The notes under the pieces: model-generated | The model's input: only the letters and a program-made list of their open reading frames with translations | What the model was told of the DNA's origin: nothing | Databases searched by the model: none | Assembly (NCBI RefSeq): GCF_027596085.1 | Contig: NC_072449.1 | Span: 19,590,834 to 19,654,833, forward strand | DNA: 64,000 nucleotides | Direction of reading: 5' to 3' | Origin: Anoplopoma fimbria | Taxonomy: Eukaryota; Chordata; Actinopteri; Perciformes; Anoplopomatidae | Shown: positions 15,151 to 30,400 of the stretch, piece by piece | Layout: each line of letters starts with the position of its first letter | How positions within the stretch are numbered: the first letter of the stretch is position 1 | Program-made: the position numbers and the translations under genes

Positions 15151-18100
15151 GTGATTAGATGTTATTAGTTGTATCATTTTCGAGAGGTTCAAGTATATTT
15201 GGAACTTGGAGCATCTCTGCTTTTTCCATTCTGTCTCTTGTGAACAAATTATTGAAGTGCAATGCTAAATTGCTGGACTACCCGCTTAAGCAGCGTTTAA
15301 ATGTTGTAGCTCATGAAAGTAAAGTTAATTCTAACACTTAACAGTTAAATTCTGCGGTATAAGTTTGATTTGTATAGCTATATGTGTGGAGTAATATAAT
15401 TCAGTCAATGCAGGTAGAAAAACACAGTGCAGAGAAGACTTCAACTTGAACGAATGTCTTTAAAGGCAGCAACAGGCTGAACGTAAACAATAAACCATAT
15501 ATGAATTTACATCAGAGAGAATGCCACACATCTTGCACTCAACATACTTGTGGATTGTTGAATATTGACCATTACATGAAATGTAGAAACAGTGGAAACA
15601 CAGTCGAACGCAAGGTTAAAATAACCCAGTTCTGAAAAGTAACTAATGAAGCTTTTAGTGAAAGTTCTAGCAGGAAGACAACTGTCCTCTAGCTTCATAA
15701 TCACACAGAGGAGCCACCTCTTAATCATTAATGATTTCACTGGATTCTGGATTCAGATTAAGATCCACTGAACTGGTAATTCTGTATTTATCAGAACAAC
15801 ACATCCTATTATTAAATTGTTGGTATTTAGACTCAGTGAAATCCTGCAGAGAGTCTTTTGTTCTCATTCTTCTGGTTGTGAAAGCAGCTTTGCTGCTGAC
15901 ACACACCAGACGTCATGACCCCGATCCCAACGTGTCCAAACCCTCTCCCTGTTCTTAACAACTCAGCTCTCACAGATATTTTGTTGGCTGACACTCTGCC
16001 GACCAACAAAAGAAAATAATTAACGGTCTAAACTGAAAAGAAGTTGGACAAAAACACCTCAGTCAAAAGCATCAAAGCCATTTTCTGAATTGAATAGGGA
16101 AGCTTGGATGGTGGTTTGACTACCTTTCAGTGATGCACTCTGTAATAAGCCTTAGTTAAATACAGAGATAAAGGCAAATGGATGATGTGGATTCATGTCT
16201 GTGACCCAGTGGCATCACAAAGAGATTTTGCTCTTATAAACTTTACTAGAAGTGACTGCATACATTCATAATGTCAAGTGGTGGACCGGAAAGGGCGAAG
16301 AATGGGTGGAAGAGGACACAAAAAAGAATGGAAAACAATAATGTAAGGTTGAAAGGTAATGTTTTAATACACAAATAGTGTAAAGGTTTCTAGGACAAAG
16401 AAGAAGCACCGAGAGAAATATTACATCAAGACATTTCTTCTATTATATTGTAAATCAAAACTGGCATAGTCACTTTAGTGAATCAATGCTGGATAAATAG
16501 TATCCATAATTTAAAGCAAGAATTACACTTCTTGTAACCATTTTTCTGTATATCTTAATGTATTTCTCCTCCATGCAAGGCAGCCATTTGTTTCCATTAA
16601 AAAATCTACTTACAGTCACTTGCTTGAGATCAGTAATCAGTATTAATCTCAATGGCTGAGATAATAGAAGAGACGTTCAGAAATATTTATAAATGATAAA
16701 CGATGATACATAATTGATAGTAAATAAACTATGTGATGATAAAAATACTGATTGTTATTTTAACACTTATCTGAACCTCTTGCATCTTGTTGTCTGCTCA
16801 GATCATGTTGGTCCAGACACTTAGTCTGGACAGTGTCTGGGGTCAAGGCCCTCCTACAGAGCCCCTCATATGGGTCACATCCTGTCCGAAAGGGGGAGAA
16901 AGAGGGGACTCCTCTTACCATGGGAGGTGGAAGGCAAAAGGTCAGAGGTTAGGGCTGCTTTCTCAGGTTTCAAAGCTAGCCGGGGGCTGAGGTCGCAGGG
17001 TCGCAGCTCACAGTTCGACTCTAGTTAGGGCCGCTGTGTTTTTGTGGATCACAGTAATGGCTTCCGCAATTAAACACTAAAAATGGAAGCATTTATATCC
17101 TCTGGTGAAAGAGGGGGACAGTGATGATCGTCAGGCCAATTATGTGATCTGTCTCTGGGTTCTTGTTACCTGATGTACGCTGGAGCGCACGCTGCAACAG
17201 TGATTTTAGTATGTGTTGTGTTGTTACTGAGGGATTACTTAGTAATCAATCATTGAGGGCAGCTCGGCTTTTGACTTCAGTGGACAAACACAGCCTCAGT
17301 GTGAGCTCACTGTTGGGGATGAAAGACTACTTGGTCTGGCAGATTCAGGAGTGTACGCATGTGTGTGTTAGTGGTCTTGGTGGTGATGTAGGATGGATTG
17401 GTAAATACCCTTGTGGTTTATAGAAGAGTGTGTTGAGGAAGTACAAGACAACAGAGAGGGTCTATGAAGTATACTATAATGGAAAAAGGAGGAAAAAGTT
17501 AAGCGGGTGTAGTGGAAAAGATATAAAAAAAAGATATAAAAGAAAGTGACTGAGAGGGCAAAGAGGGGAAAAGGTTAAGGTCATTCTGTTGGCCAGAGCC
17601 TGAAGAATAAGTCATTGTTGTTGGTACTCGTTTAGGAAAGTGAATGCAGATATTCAGAAGTGGGATAAAGGGCAACTCTAGAAAGAGAAAGAAAGCGGGG
17701 TGAGGGGTGGAAACGGGAGTGAGCGTGGGTGTGGAAGAAACAAAAGACCACAAGGGAAAGACCGCCAAGAGTGAGGGTGATAAAGTGGGTGAGAGAGAGC
17801 ACGCATTGGAGCACAAATCAAAGAACTTGTTACAAAATGTGCAAAAAAAAGAGCAGTGTAGAACTAAAAGTATGTCAGAGCTACAAGTTGAACCCTGTTG
17901 TTTTTTTCAGCCAGCCGTAAAATTGCTCCACTGTACAGGGACATGGAAGTGGACCGCTTCTGCAGGTGTTATCTCAGTTACCGATAAAGAGCTTTATGCA
18001 CAGCGTGGCGTGAGGCGAGGAGCTGAGCCTCACAGGGAGAGAGGGACACGCTTACATAACTGGCCTCCTAACTGCCAACAGCTGGCTTGGTCTGGGCTTG

Positions 18101-19606
18101 CAGAGCTAAAGCCTCTATGGGTCCAGATCCAGATTTCTGATGTGTCCATCAGTAAGTACAAGCAGAGAGGAGAACAGAGAGTCCCTAGCCACGAGTGGTT
18201 CTGTTTCCCATCAAGATGCATCTCCTCAGTTTAAGCAGGACAGCATATGTGTTGATCCAGTGCCATGAACTGAGAAAGAGGTCACGCAGTCACTTTAATA
18301 CACTGATCCACTTATTCATCTCAAACTGTTTCAGTTCAGTTTCAAACTCATAATTAAGTAATGCAACATTTACCTGCTTCAGGCACTCAAACTATTTAAA
18401 TTAGGGAAAGTATATATCTTCAAGACGATGCAACAAGAGTGTAAGGAAAACTGGAAAAAGGAAAAATGATTCCACTAAACCTGCAATATTTAATATAAGT
18501 TTTTGTTATAAGTAAACAAATACATTTAAACTACAAACATTTCCCCCAAAAAATCTAAATTAAACATCTAATATGGAATATATATTTGTATTGATCAGCC
18601 ATGTGAGCAACTCTGTGAAGCTGTGCTTTGAACTAAATGCTCACATTGGGCACATCGCTAACATGCTCCCAATTGCAGACCCTTATGTTGAGCAATAATG
18701 TCCGACTTGCTCACCATCTTAGTTAAGCATGCTATCTTTTACTAATCAGCACTAAACACAAAGTATGGCTGATGGGAATGTCAATACTATTGCAGGTATT
18801 GGCACTAGAAGAAAAGTCATGGGGATCACCAAAATTATTACAGTTCAACATAAACAAACATGGGGGATCAACCGACTGAAAGACAATAGGACCAACAACA
18901 TTGTCTAGAGGCTAAAAATACCTGCCTGGTAAAGATAAGGGAACAAACCTGGCCCCCCCCAAAAAACGCTGATTGTTTTCCCATGATCCCCGAGGTCAAA
19001 TACAGACCTTTTTTTAAACCATCCATTGACCTGACTTCCTCTCTCTGCGGACCCTGTGGCTCCATAATTATGTCACACTATTTCCTCTTTTGCTCCAGAC
19101 GGACAAGAGTGAGAGTCCTACAGCCGCTAGATTACTTTGTCACTTCAGCTGATGCTGTCTATTTTTCTTGGAGGGAGAGTCAACCACAAGCTAAGTCAAC
19201 ATTGCATGCGTGGAACAAAACAATCTGTTTACTTTTGCAATAAGGAACACTTTGGTCCATCAGTCCTGTTGAGCTGGTCAGGCCACTAATGAGTCACAGG
19301 GGTGGGTAAATAATCAGCTTCCACCTCTGACATTATTAGTGACCACTAAACCCGTGGACTGATTTCATTGGCATATTTTTACTCTAGGAATCAAATTGCA
19401 CTTTTGTTGATAATGCAAACTCTGAAAGGATGTTTGAAAACACTCAGTCAGGGTGTGTGATCAGTATTAAAGCCAGTGATTCATCCGTATGTTATCTGAG
19501 GTGTCTTTGTCCTGTGTAAATCAGTCAAACCGAAGGCTATTGGATTTGCAGTCCAAACAGTGGTAAACTAAAGGACGACATCAAGGCCAGGGAAAGCAGG
19601 GCATAA

Positions 19607-19744
<138 letters not shown>

Positions 19745-22700
19745 ATGTGGATACAAAAACACACACAGTATCCTTATCTTTCCCATATGAGTGATCAAAG
19801 CACCACAGGCTGTTCGCAATCAAACACAGAATGGGGGAACGCCAACAAAATAAACTGATAGAGAGCAAGTGATAGAGGCAAAGGAACGAAAGGGGAAGCA
19901 CATGATAAAGAGATACAAACACGAACAAAGGAGAGAGCGAGACAAGGAAGAAAGGAGAAGAAAATATTCACGTATGTCCCAGAGTAAATGAGGTCACTAT
20001 ACCCATGAACCATTTCAACACAGAGGACAATGTATGTCTCTCGAGGCCAATCAGATAACATCAGCCAAGTGGGCTGCAGCTGTGAGCCAATCACAATCAC
20101 TCTAAGTGACATCAGACGTACAGTTAGATTCAAACCAGGAAATATGATCTACCGAGGGAAGAAAAACTTAAAAGAGTGGTTCCTCTTGGAAATCCAAACC
20201 TTATTGAATTAGACCCTAAAGCCTGTACTCATGTGCTCCAGTTTCATCAGCAACTTTACATCCCAGAGTCAGGGAAAGACTACTCTTCATGCCCCAGATA
20301 CCATTTGGCAATAAACACCGAAAACAAAGTACAGTGCAGGTAACTTGAGACGCTCTGCTAACAGCAGATGCTCTCTTTATCAAGAAGCACATAGCATCTG
20401 GTTAGTGTCCGAACACCAAACAATATAAATCTAAAATGTTTAACGTAAGGTAACACGGAAAATTCAGACATAACTCAAGTTAATTATTAACTATAATCTT
20501 CAATGGAGAGAAGTTTCCATTATGTAGCAGAGTTACTGATAAGGAACAGATATGGAGCCGCTTCTGTCATCTCAACACAGGTTAATTATCTTTTAAGCCG
20601 TTTGCTCAACCATAAACCTAGTGAAATGGCACTACATTTTCCTGTGTTTACCTCTTTAAACAACACTATATAGTGTTAAAGGTCACATGTGACAAGAACA
20701 CAGGCGTGTGCATTTGTGAATAAAGCAACAAACTATGAACTCCTGGAAATTGCAAGTGTGCAAGTGTGTATTGTATGCTAAAACATTAGCCAGTCAAATC
20801 TTAAGTTATAAGAAAGAAGGGGATGGAAGCTTACTTCTGTAATGGCTTTACTGATTAACCTCTCACAAGAGTCCAGTAGAGAATATGTATGAGCAAAGAC
20901 AGAGGATGTCTTTAGACTACAGGTAGTAGGCCATGTGGTAAAGTGGATAACCCTCCATTTTGTTCACTTCAAATGTATTCCCAAAGTTTGCTTTTAAAAA
21001 TGACATTATAATTGCACACAATATGGATGACAACAAAAACCTATTTAAAAAAGACTTTTCATGTGGTCCTTACCAATGTTAAAACTCAAACAAGATACGG
21101 GTCACCATGCCGCTAGCATGGCTAAATATAACAAATTAATTAAATATAAAATCATACAGAAGGATCAAAACACAAGCAAGGCTCAAGGAAACTTAGGAGT
21201 CTAACGCCATAGTGAAATAAGGACAAAGAACTGTGTCAGGTTGACAAATAGCTAAACTGATTTACAAAGAATTTGCTTGAGCAAGAAGGTATCATTTAGT
21301 CATTTTAATATGAATGAACCTGGAGGCTAGAGTTGAAACCCCTTTAAATAAATACACTGTACATGTGCAAATGCAAAAAAAAATACAAAAATGTGCATGT
21401 CCAAACAGTTTGCCTGAGGATAAGACACATGTTCCACAGACCACAGGACAGATGTTGTGGAGGCAGAGATGGGCCTCTTTATAGCAAAACACTGAGCTGT
21501 TCAAAGAGGCCCTGCTGACCCCGGGACAGAGCGACTCAATTAGCTTCCATTAATGAGACCACACTGTGGGGGGTGTTTATATAAGCTTATTAAAACATAA
21601 TCCTGCAAGCAACGCCATACTGTTGCATGCCAGACAGGCCACTCCTGCAACCGAAGGGTTAGCTAACAGCAGGTTTGTGGCTTTAGATCTAAGAAGAAAT
21701 GAAAAGAGAGCTTAGACAAAATATTTTTATCCATAAATCAACTCCAACAGAAATTAATTTCTCTCTCCAATAATCTCTGTTCACTTAGCAGCTGATTTCT
21801 GTTTCTATATTCACTTTATATTAATGACTGTTTGACCTCTATTTTTTTCTGTGCTTTTTACTGTTCCAAGTGGTGCAGTACAATGCAGGTGGTGAGGACA
21901 GTGCAGTTGTAAAGAACTACACTGAATACCTGTCTCACACTGTAACACACTGTTGTCAAACAAGACCACCAACAACCCATATTCAGATATATTTAAGAGT
22001 TTAAGGATCAGTTCAGTGATTAATTCACAGTATGCTGTATGTTTATAGACTTACTTTCAGGCACAGATAGAAAGGCAAGCAGGGGCAGGTACTGGATCCA
22101 AGTTAAGGTCCGGATCCAGTTCTGGTGGCTCAAAATCTTTGTCATGGCATGGCATTAATGGGCAGTTATGAACTGAGCGGGTGATGAGGGACCGAGATGC
22201 AGGTGAGCAGGTGGGCGGGGAAGGCCAGGCGACTGCAGAGTAGATGAGAGAAGTGGGAACAGGTGTGTAAATAGGTGGGGCAGTCAGGTGATGGAGGGGG
22301 GAAAGTCTAAGAGCTTCTGGTGGATGGATGGAAGAAAAATGGCAATAAAGGGGCCTATAAGTAAGGCCCCTTACTTTTAAGTTTGATGAATCACATTTTA
22401 TATTTTTTATTTATATTTTCAATGTAATCATGAATTACGTAAACTGTCAACTGTCCACCAAAAATGTTTTGCACTGGTTAGGGGTTCCTTGTTAAAAAAA
22501 GTTTGAAAAATCTCATTAAATCTGTATGTCATAATCACAAAGAACTCAACGCTTGTAGTACTGTGAATTATGAGAACGTGAGAACAGGTCACTGTAGTAG
22601 CTTCTTACGGGAGGGCGACTGGGGTCTTTGACATACCTTGAAGGCAGATTTCTGTCAAGAATAATGAACTGTACTCGATCGTTGGTTAAGTCTACGTGTG

Positions 22701-23364
22701 GGTGTCTTTTAATCATGGCCCCAGACGTATTGCATCGCATTACAAGAGATTGGGAAACAGTTAATCCTAAAGACAATGTACAAAGTGGACCACAGTCTAC
22801 TGGTTGGATCCCTTCCCACCGCACAGACCTGATCGACATTGTTAATGTCCCTTAGTAATCCCGCCCCATGGGCTGAGCTCCAGTCATTATGCTGGCAATC
22901 ATCAGAGGGGGTGCTGGAGAAATCCTTCACCAACTTTAAGACATCAAAACTGATTACAGAGCTGCCCTTTCATGTGGAGTCAGAGTTCACGTGTTACCTA
23001 AAAGATTCTCAGAAGTTATGTAAGGAATGGGGTTTACAGGACTGAAAAGTTCAACGACCAACTGAGTTTTTACAGCTGACTGGGCCACCCATTCACACCG
23101 TTATCTCACCCAACATTTATTAAAAGGGACGTCTGTCCAGGGCCAAAGCTACCAGTAACAAGCCAGTACCAATTCCAGGAATTTGAGGGATTCAATTGCA
23201 TAAATAAAAGTTCACATTCTACCATTATGCACCGAACACATGCTTGTTGTATATGTCATAGTTTTAAGACTTTATCTCAAAAGAATAGTTACAATTTTTA
23301 AATAAAATGCTTATCTGCTTTCTTGCGGTGATAATTGTGATAGCATAAAGGCAAATAAAACTGT

Positions 23365-23450
23365 TTTCAACCACCTCTAAAGCTCATGGATTAACATGTT
23401 ATATCTTGTTTGTTTAATACATACAAAAATCTAAGTGTAACAAGCTAGTC
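23365..23450 (+). repeat. Fragment of a fish dispersed repeat
   Basis: CACCTCTAAAGCTCATGGAT TAACATGTTATATCTTGTTT GTTTAATACATACAAAAATC is a middle part of a teleost repeat whose 5' part I recognise at about 40239-40283. From memory; not checked by alignment. Confidence 0.5.
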
Positions 23451-26400
23451 ATTTCTCTCATTCTTTGTGCGCAATATTTCTCTGAGAGAAACTGAGCAGC
23501 TCTACTTGAAGCCATCAGACTGAGCCACACAGTTTTGCCCTTGTGAACCTATGACCATGAAATTGATATTTTGTTATTTCCATAGTCGTGTGGGCTCATT
23601 AACTTGTTTTAAGTTGACATGGTCCTGCAAATACCTCCACATTATGTTTTTCTTAAAACCGGGCTCTCTAAGTTTTGGTATTTATATTGAGCAGAACAAT
23701 GTTTGTTAGCTTGAGAGCCACTCGAGCATACACAGTTTCTCACCGTGAAATGCAAGAGATGTAGGCCCATGGGCTTTTCTGTCTGTTAGTTTCATGATTG
23801 ACAGCTCAATATTCCCACCAAAGACAATAACTTTCAGACAGGTAGATATTACAGTCAAACACACAAGCCACAATGCCAAATCACAGGACGTTTCTCAAGA
23901 TGGCTGCTGTAGGACACAACACTGGGGTTTTCTTGATAAAATATTGGTAGAAAGTGGAGCCATCCAGACTATCATAATTAGACCACTTGGCACCACTTTT
24001 TACCCACTCTGAGGCTGGACAACATACTCATCTGCAGTCTGCCAGACGACTAAAACTCTCTTTTAGCCGCCTACCCTATCATTAGAACTCCCGAACAAGT
24101 ACAAGATACCCAGCTAACTGTCATTCTCTGCCCATTGTTGTGCACTGTGGTGTAGACACATAGCTATGAATAGGAGGAAAAAGCCTATTTCAGGCAATTA
24201 TAATCATCTGATCCTGCATAGTTAGAAGTCTCGGTGCCGGCAAAACCACTGAGGCTAAATCTTTGAAGTCACATTTAACTCTTAACTCTCTTAAAAATAT
24301 AGCTTTGAGTTAATTTTAGAGACTGGCTGTGGCTGACATTGTTTACTTATACACGAGACACTATGTAGGAAAGGGACTCTGATGGCGAAATTTAAAAACT
24401 ACTTTTGTTATTACACATTCAGCAATTGTCCACTGTATATGGTTAGAGGTCATATGTAGGTCCCTTTTTACATGTCATTATGGGATAATATGAGCTGACT
24501 ATGTAGGGTAAAATAATTCCTAATAAGACAACAAAAATAGTGAGAATGCTTTATAGTGGACTATATGGTGAATATTTTATCTTTTATAAGTACCACATTA
24601 AAATAAGTGTTGGCCATCCTCAAAATTATTGTAGTTGTGTAAAAATTGATGAGCTCATTCTCATGTCAATTAAACTACACTTAATAATGAATGAATGTGG
24701 ACGTCACCCTTATACTAATACATTTTCACAGAAGCCATTTTCACAAGTCATAGTAGGGTAAACTCAGTTGTTATGCTAAAATGTATTATGGTTCAGTTCT
24801 GTTAAGTGTGTCACAGCCATTCCATTGAGCCAGCATGCACAGTACCAGGGCCCTAGCACTCCAAGATGGACAAGGGCCATCATTTCTGTAATTAAATACA
24901 CCTGTGTTTACTCTGCAATGACATGTCAAAATGGTGTGAAAATGGCCTTTAATGACTTTTATTCACAATGTGTGTTTCCACTTAAGACTCGTAAAAGTTT
25001 TTTGCACTTTTGGCAAATATCCAACTGACCTACATTTTGGTTTGAAACATCTGTATTTTCGACCAGGTCTTTCTTTTTGGATATGTTCTATAATAGAAAT
25101 TTCCTGCTGAAGCACATGCAAAACATATATAACACACTTACTCACACTCCAATAACCTTTGACCTCAGAAAGCAAGCGTGTTACACACACTGCTCATTCT
25201 TATCATCACATGATTTTCTCTTCAGTGTGACAGTCGTGATTACATATCTCCATGGAAGAGTCAACAGTGAAAACAGGTTAAATATTTCACATTTTATTTT
25301 GTTCTGCTCATTCAGCTCAACAAAATGCTCTCCGGCCAAAAATCAGACACCAAGTGAAACACTCATACTGTAAGTACCATTTAGAGTTGGACAGCACAGC
25401 CAATGACTGAGTCACTTATATATGTACACGCAGATTTATCCTGATGACATTACAAACATCATAAATGATTACTATGTAACATACATAATGACGTACAATA
25501 TTTCATACATCTGCTCTGTATTGCTGCTGATCAGTTATTGGCCCAGAAGGAACAGATAAATAGACAGAGCTGAATGACAGGCTTCTGAAAAATAAGAAGC
25601 AAACATAGAATCAGTCTCTTTGGTGATTTCACCTCATTTACTGTATAATTTGGAAAGAGGAAAGCGCTCCAATTTACTGACTGAGAAAGACGAATAATTA
25701 TCTGTTTAAGGCCACGACTGCAATAACAGAGAGACCCTGTGATCATCCGAACTGGTGGGCGGTGCAGGGAACATGCAGATCAGCCACTTATGTTTCAGTG
25801 ACACTGAGTAAACCTACATCTAAATCTCCACAGATGGGTTAAATTGCTCTATATCTAATCCACACCACTGCTCCAAAAGCCATTGCATGGCGAATTCAGT
25901 GGTGTGTTTGGACTGTGTGCGATAAGTGCAATTAACAGCGGCACCACCCAATTTATTGCAGCAACCTTGTAAACCAGTAAAGTTCTTTTTTTTTAACAGT
26001 TCAGGTAAAGCTGAAGAACAGGCGTGTGTTATCCAGAATAGATTGGGTAAACAACATCAATAGGTATCAGTAGGTTTCCTCTGTTAATGTTTGATGGCAT
26101 TAATGTACTGTAGAAGGTGTGTATTGGTGAGGTGCTTACAGACCTCTAACTGTGTCGTGGACTAAAAGTGTGACAGCTGTAACAACACTTCAACATGTGG
26201 CACAGACATGGTGTAGAGAACGCCACAAGAAAATCTGATTTAAAAATAATTTATACTCATTTACATTTGATTGAAATCCAAAAGAGTTGCTGACCAGACA
26301 AATGTGTGGTCACTGGAGTTGCTTCTGATTAAGGAAACAGGGTGCAGGATTGGCTTTGTCTCTCAACTGTAGAATTATTGCATCTTTGATTGGGGATTGA

Positions 26401-26633
26401 AGCTAGTTTACATGAACTTCATGTTCTGATTTTAGTTAAATAAATGTGTAAGAAGTGTTGGGGAATTACAGTGTAAAACATAGAAAATAATATACTTTGT
26501 TAGAGAAGGGCATACAATCAGACACATGGGAGGAGTACACTTTTAGTACATAACATCACCGTCTGGAAACCTCCCCTTCCAAGTCAGCTTATGTTTCCTT
26601 TGGACATGTCCAGTATGGTATGTGCCATTAAAC

Positions 26634-26639
26634 TTTATT
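26634..26639 (-). promoter_or_regulatory. Candidate rhou polyadenylation signal
   Basis: AATAAA on the minus strand about 315 bp downstream of the rhou stop. Chosen by motif and distance only; no transcript evidence is available. Confidence 0.35.
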
Positions 26640-26954
26640 AGCTCCATCTTTTTTGGTTGAATGCTAGGTCACAGTCATATTTAACAGTTCAGACTGGCTC
26701 TGAGGAGCAGACGTTGGTTACAGCCTCGGGGTCTCTGACTTTTGGGCACCAACAGAGATGATTTCTGCAACAACTCTCCAGCTCCGATAGGCTCACTTTG
26801 CCTCTGTTGTGCTGCTCCTCCACCGAATTAAAGTTATTCTGGCTACCACAGCTGGGGTCGTCCAGGTGAACGTAAAATAAGTCCTTACATCCAGTCCCCC
26901 CCAAAAGGTCAGCAGTTCCAGTTTCATCATCAGTCCCAGGAGTCTCCTCACTTC

Positions 26955-27410
26955 CTACTGGACACACACATACTTCTTCCACCAGGACTTGGAGAGCATC
27001 TTCATCTTGTCGGCTGTGCTGCGGACCTTCCTCTCCCGCCTCGCTCTCCTGTCAGACTGCCTCAGCCCGACGGCGATGGCCGCGTCAAACACCTCCTTCA
27101 GATTCTTTTGCGTCAGCGCCGAACACTCAACGTACATCACCGCCCCAATTTTTTCCGACAGCGCCCTGGCGTCCTCCTCTAGCACAGGCCTCTCCCTCCG
27201 CCTCGCCAGCTCGATCAGCACTTTGACGTCCTGCCGCAGGTCGCACTGTGTGCCTACAAGGAGGACGGGCGTAAGGGGGCAGCGGCGGCGGATTTCGGGG
27301 ACCCACTTCTCCCAGACGTTTTGAAACGATGCCGGGCTGACCACGCTGAAGCAGAGCAGCAAGGCGTCAGTCCGGCTGTAGCAGAAGTGGCGGAGTTTGT
27401 CAAACTCATC
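26955..27410 (-). CDS. rhou: rhou coding exon 3 with stop
   Basis: Begins DEFDKLR after acceptor CTCCATTAG and runs to the TAG at 26955-26957. It carries TQCD, the Rho insert region and [14 protein letters not shown]. The C-terminal tail is basic ([13 protein letters not shown]) and ends [10 protein letters not shown] minus-strand AATAAA lies at 26634-26639, about 315 bp past the stop, and is a plausible polyadenylation signal. Confidence 0.9.
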   Translation of the reverse strand, partial: DEFDKLRHFCYSRTDALLLCFSVVSPASFQNVWEKWVPEIRRRCPLTPVLLVGTQCDLRQDVKVLIELARRRERPVLEEDARALSEKIGAVMYVECSALTQKNLKEVFDAAIAVGLRQSDRRARRERKVRSTADKMKMLSKSWWKKYVCVQ

Positions 27411-30400
27411 CTAATGGAGAGAGAAACAGATAGTTAGCAGTGTGGGGATGTCCATGATTTATAAATATCAGGCACACTCATCTTAACATTTAGCTCTAAA
27501 TCTTTATTTTGTGATGACTTATCTCCCTTCAATTCTCACCCAGGCTGACCACACACCAATGCGCCTTCAGTAATCGGTCAACACACTCCAGTACTACAAC
27601 ATGGATGGGAGGTGTGCCATAATCAATCAGTGAAAGAACTGTCCAAATAGTGTTTATATTGTGCTAATACATAGTAACGCCCTGCCCACTAATTTATATA
27701 ATCTACAGCAAATCCCTAAAAATCACACTTTGGAGCCACACAGCTTTGACTAACAAGGGCCTCCCACACCCTTGAGTACACAGATTAAGGTTGGCAGAAA
27801 CAGGACACAAACCTCTCCTTCTTTCACTTAACCCTCTCCTTTCCAGCACACATCTCCTAATCCCTCTTCACCTAAACAACACCCTGTGTCGGCTCCCTTC
27901 GGGTTTTAAAGCACAACCCAATCTGCACAAACAGTCAGTAATTCAAACAGTTAACATGCAGAGCTCAACAACTACACTGTGGACACTTATCGACTCCCAC
28001 ACAAGCTTTGGCTGTGCTTCACGATCTGATGACGTAGGTCCATCTGCAGAACATACAGACATCAACATCTCTGAGTAAGGAGCAACTTTGTTTATCAGCT
28101 TTGGCGGCAGCTGTTATCATTTTTCTCTGGACTGTTTCTTTCTTTCTGTCTGGTCTCTCTCTCTCTCTCTCTCACTTTTCTGCACACCCCAACCTGTTTC
28201 TGGCTGAAGCTCCCCTGATATGAAATTGCATAAGAACAGTAGGTATCTGACGACTTTGCATGCAGCTTGCAACATGCTGTGAGGTTGCATTAGGGGCTTG
28301 TTCAAATACCTTGTTCCACTTTACAGCCAAGTTGTCTTTGATTGTGTGCAGAACTGGCAGTGCCCTCACAGCGTTTGGGATTGTCAAATATGCTGCTCCC
28401 AGGGCTGGGTTCTTTTGAGTCGGATTATGAAACAACCACCCATGCTCCAGGGAAATAAAAACACTCTTTCACAACCTGTTCCTCCCAAGATTGTTCTTAA
28501 GTACCAACATAATAATGAGTCAGTAACTTTTGTCTGGCAAGCGCCCTACACCACGGTGTCCTTAGCGGCAAAAAGATGGAGAGAAATATATTTAAGGTAT
28601 TTTTGGCATCATCATCTCAAACCTAACCCTGCAGGCTTTTCCCTCTCCTTCAGCACCCTGTCAATGCACCATCACAAGAAACACCTATTCTATGGAGAGT
28701 TATTTTCATTCCAGATGAAGATTGACACCAGAGTCTAGGAATTTTCCCATTTCAATACAGATGAGTTACCCGAAATAGGTAAGAGGCCCATGTGAAGTAA
28801 AGGCAACCTGGGACGACCACAAAAACAGGATGTCTGCAAATTATCAAACTATCGGATTTCTTTTTCAATATTTTTTCTTTTGCTAATTAGCACTAAAAGC
28901 AAAGTACAGCTGAAGCTGATAGGAGGGTCAGTAGTTTTGTAGATATTTGGTCATGAACCAAAGTATCTGACCTGATGATCCCACTTAATGTAAAGTTAAG
29001 TTATTACAGTCAATCCTGAAGGGAACACAAATATCTGTTCCAAATTTTCATAAAATGTGCCATCTGGGTGTAGCAAAGGTTGAGACGCATGCAGGGCATA
29101 CGTGGGGTTCCAAATGTGTAATGCAATATGTGTTTGTGTGTGACCAAAACTCACCTGTCCTGCAGTGTCACACAACTGTAGTCTCACCGGGTTTCCATCC
29201 ACCTGAACCACAGCTGTGGACACAGAAACAGACAGACAGAGATAATAAGTCACAGCTGTCAACATGAAATGAAGTCTGTGTAGGCTCATAAAGCCCACAC
29301 CTGACACTTCAGACACACACTCACACACATACTACCCACCAGAATATTCTCTGGAATAAACAAAAGCCTGCCAGTTGAAAACACAAAGACCCCCTGCTCA
29401 GCTCTTCCCGCTCACAGACGGCCTGCTCCGTCTCGCCCACCCACTCTGACAGTTACTGTTGAGACCATAACACTTTACTGACGCTCGGACCACTCCGTGA
29501 GCTTTGTTCTCTGCTTTGTTTTAACAGAGGCCATTCCAAGGTTGTCTAATGGGGGGGTTGTTCGGTGACTGTCTTCAATAGGCCTCATTTCCAGATTGAA
29601 AAAAGTGGATGAGTCATCTTACAGTTTCATTATGGGGCCATTTATTCTTTTCAGAAGAGCGAGCACAATGCAGAGCAGCAGGCACATGGAAACATTTACA
29701 ATACGCCTGGAGTGTGTGGTCGGTCATACCACCTGATCAAAGAGTTTGCTGGAACTATTCATGTAGTAGGACAGGAATCATACCATTATAAAAGCAAGGA
29801 GAAAGAGCAGGCGGAGAGAATGAAAGGAAAGTGAGAGGGAGCCGCCATTGGGTAATAATTTCCTAATCCTTGACATATGATACCTCCTTTGATTTTCTGG
29901 ATCAAAACCCCCTCTTATCGTCCCCTCTCCCAGCCTCCCACTCCTCTGCGTCCCTGCCACCTGTGGCATTGTGTAACTGCTCATAAGTCAGCTTTCAAGA
30001 GGACGTTTTGAATCCAGGGCACTGAGAAATGACATCACCATTGAGGGCCCCAGCAGCACAATCACCCTCTGTCAGGCTGAGGCGAAAGACAATCTCTGCC
30101 TCTGAGCCACTGCAACAGATGTGCCCATTCCAGTATAGAGGAGAGGGCTCACGGGTCAAGGCTGACAACAATAGGCAGAGTTGTGCAATCCAAAACCCCT
30201 GAACCAGAGACGCTCTCTGTTCTGTGTGTAAAGGGTAAAGCCAGCGCTTGTCTGAGGGTGGTGTGTGTTCTCAGCGGGTGTTTTATGGGATTTGCGTTGG
30301 CCAAGTTGTTTATTTTTTACTGCTCATCAGTGTAATGTCAGATAATTAACTAAGATAAATGACAAAAAAAGTTTACAATTAGGTTTACAGGACACAATGC

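Noticed and set aside
17707..18234. 175-residue plus-strand open frame
   Set aside because: No domain, signal or splice context; an overlapping frame of similar quality exists; composition looks non-coding.
26989..27324. 111-residue plus-strand open frame
   Set aside because: Antisense shadow of rhou exon 3.
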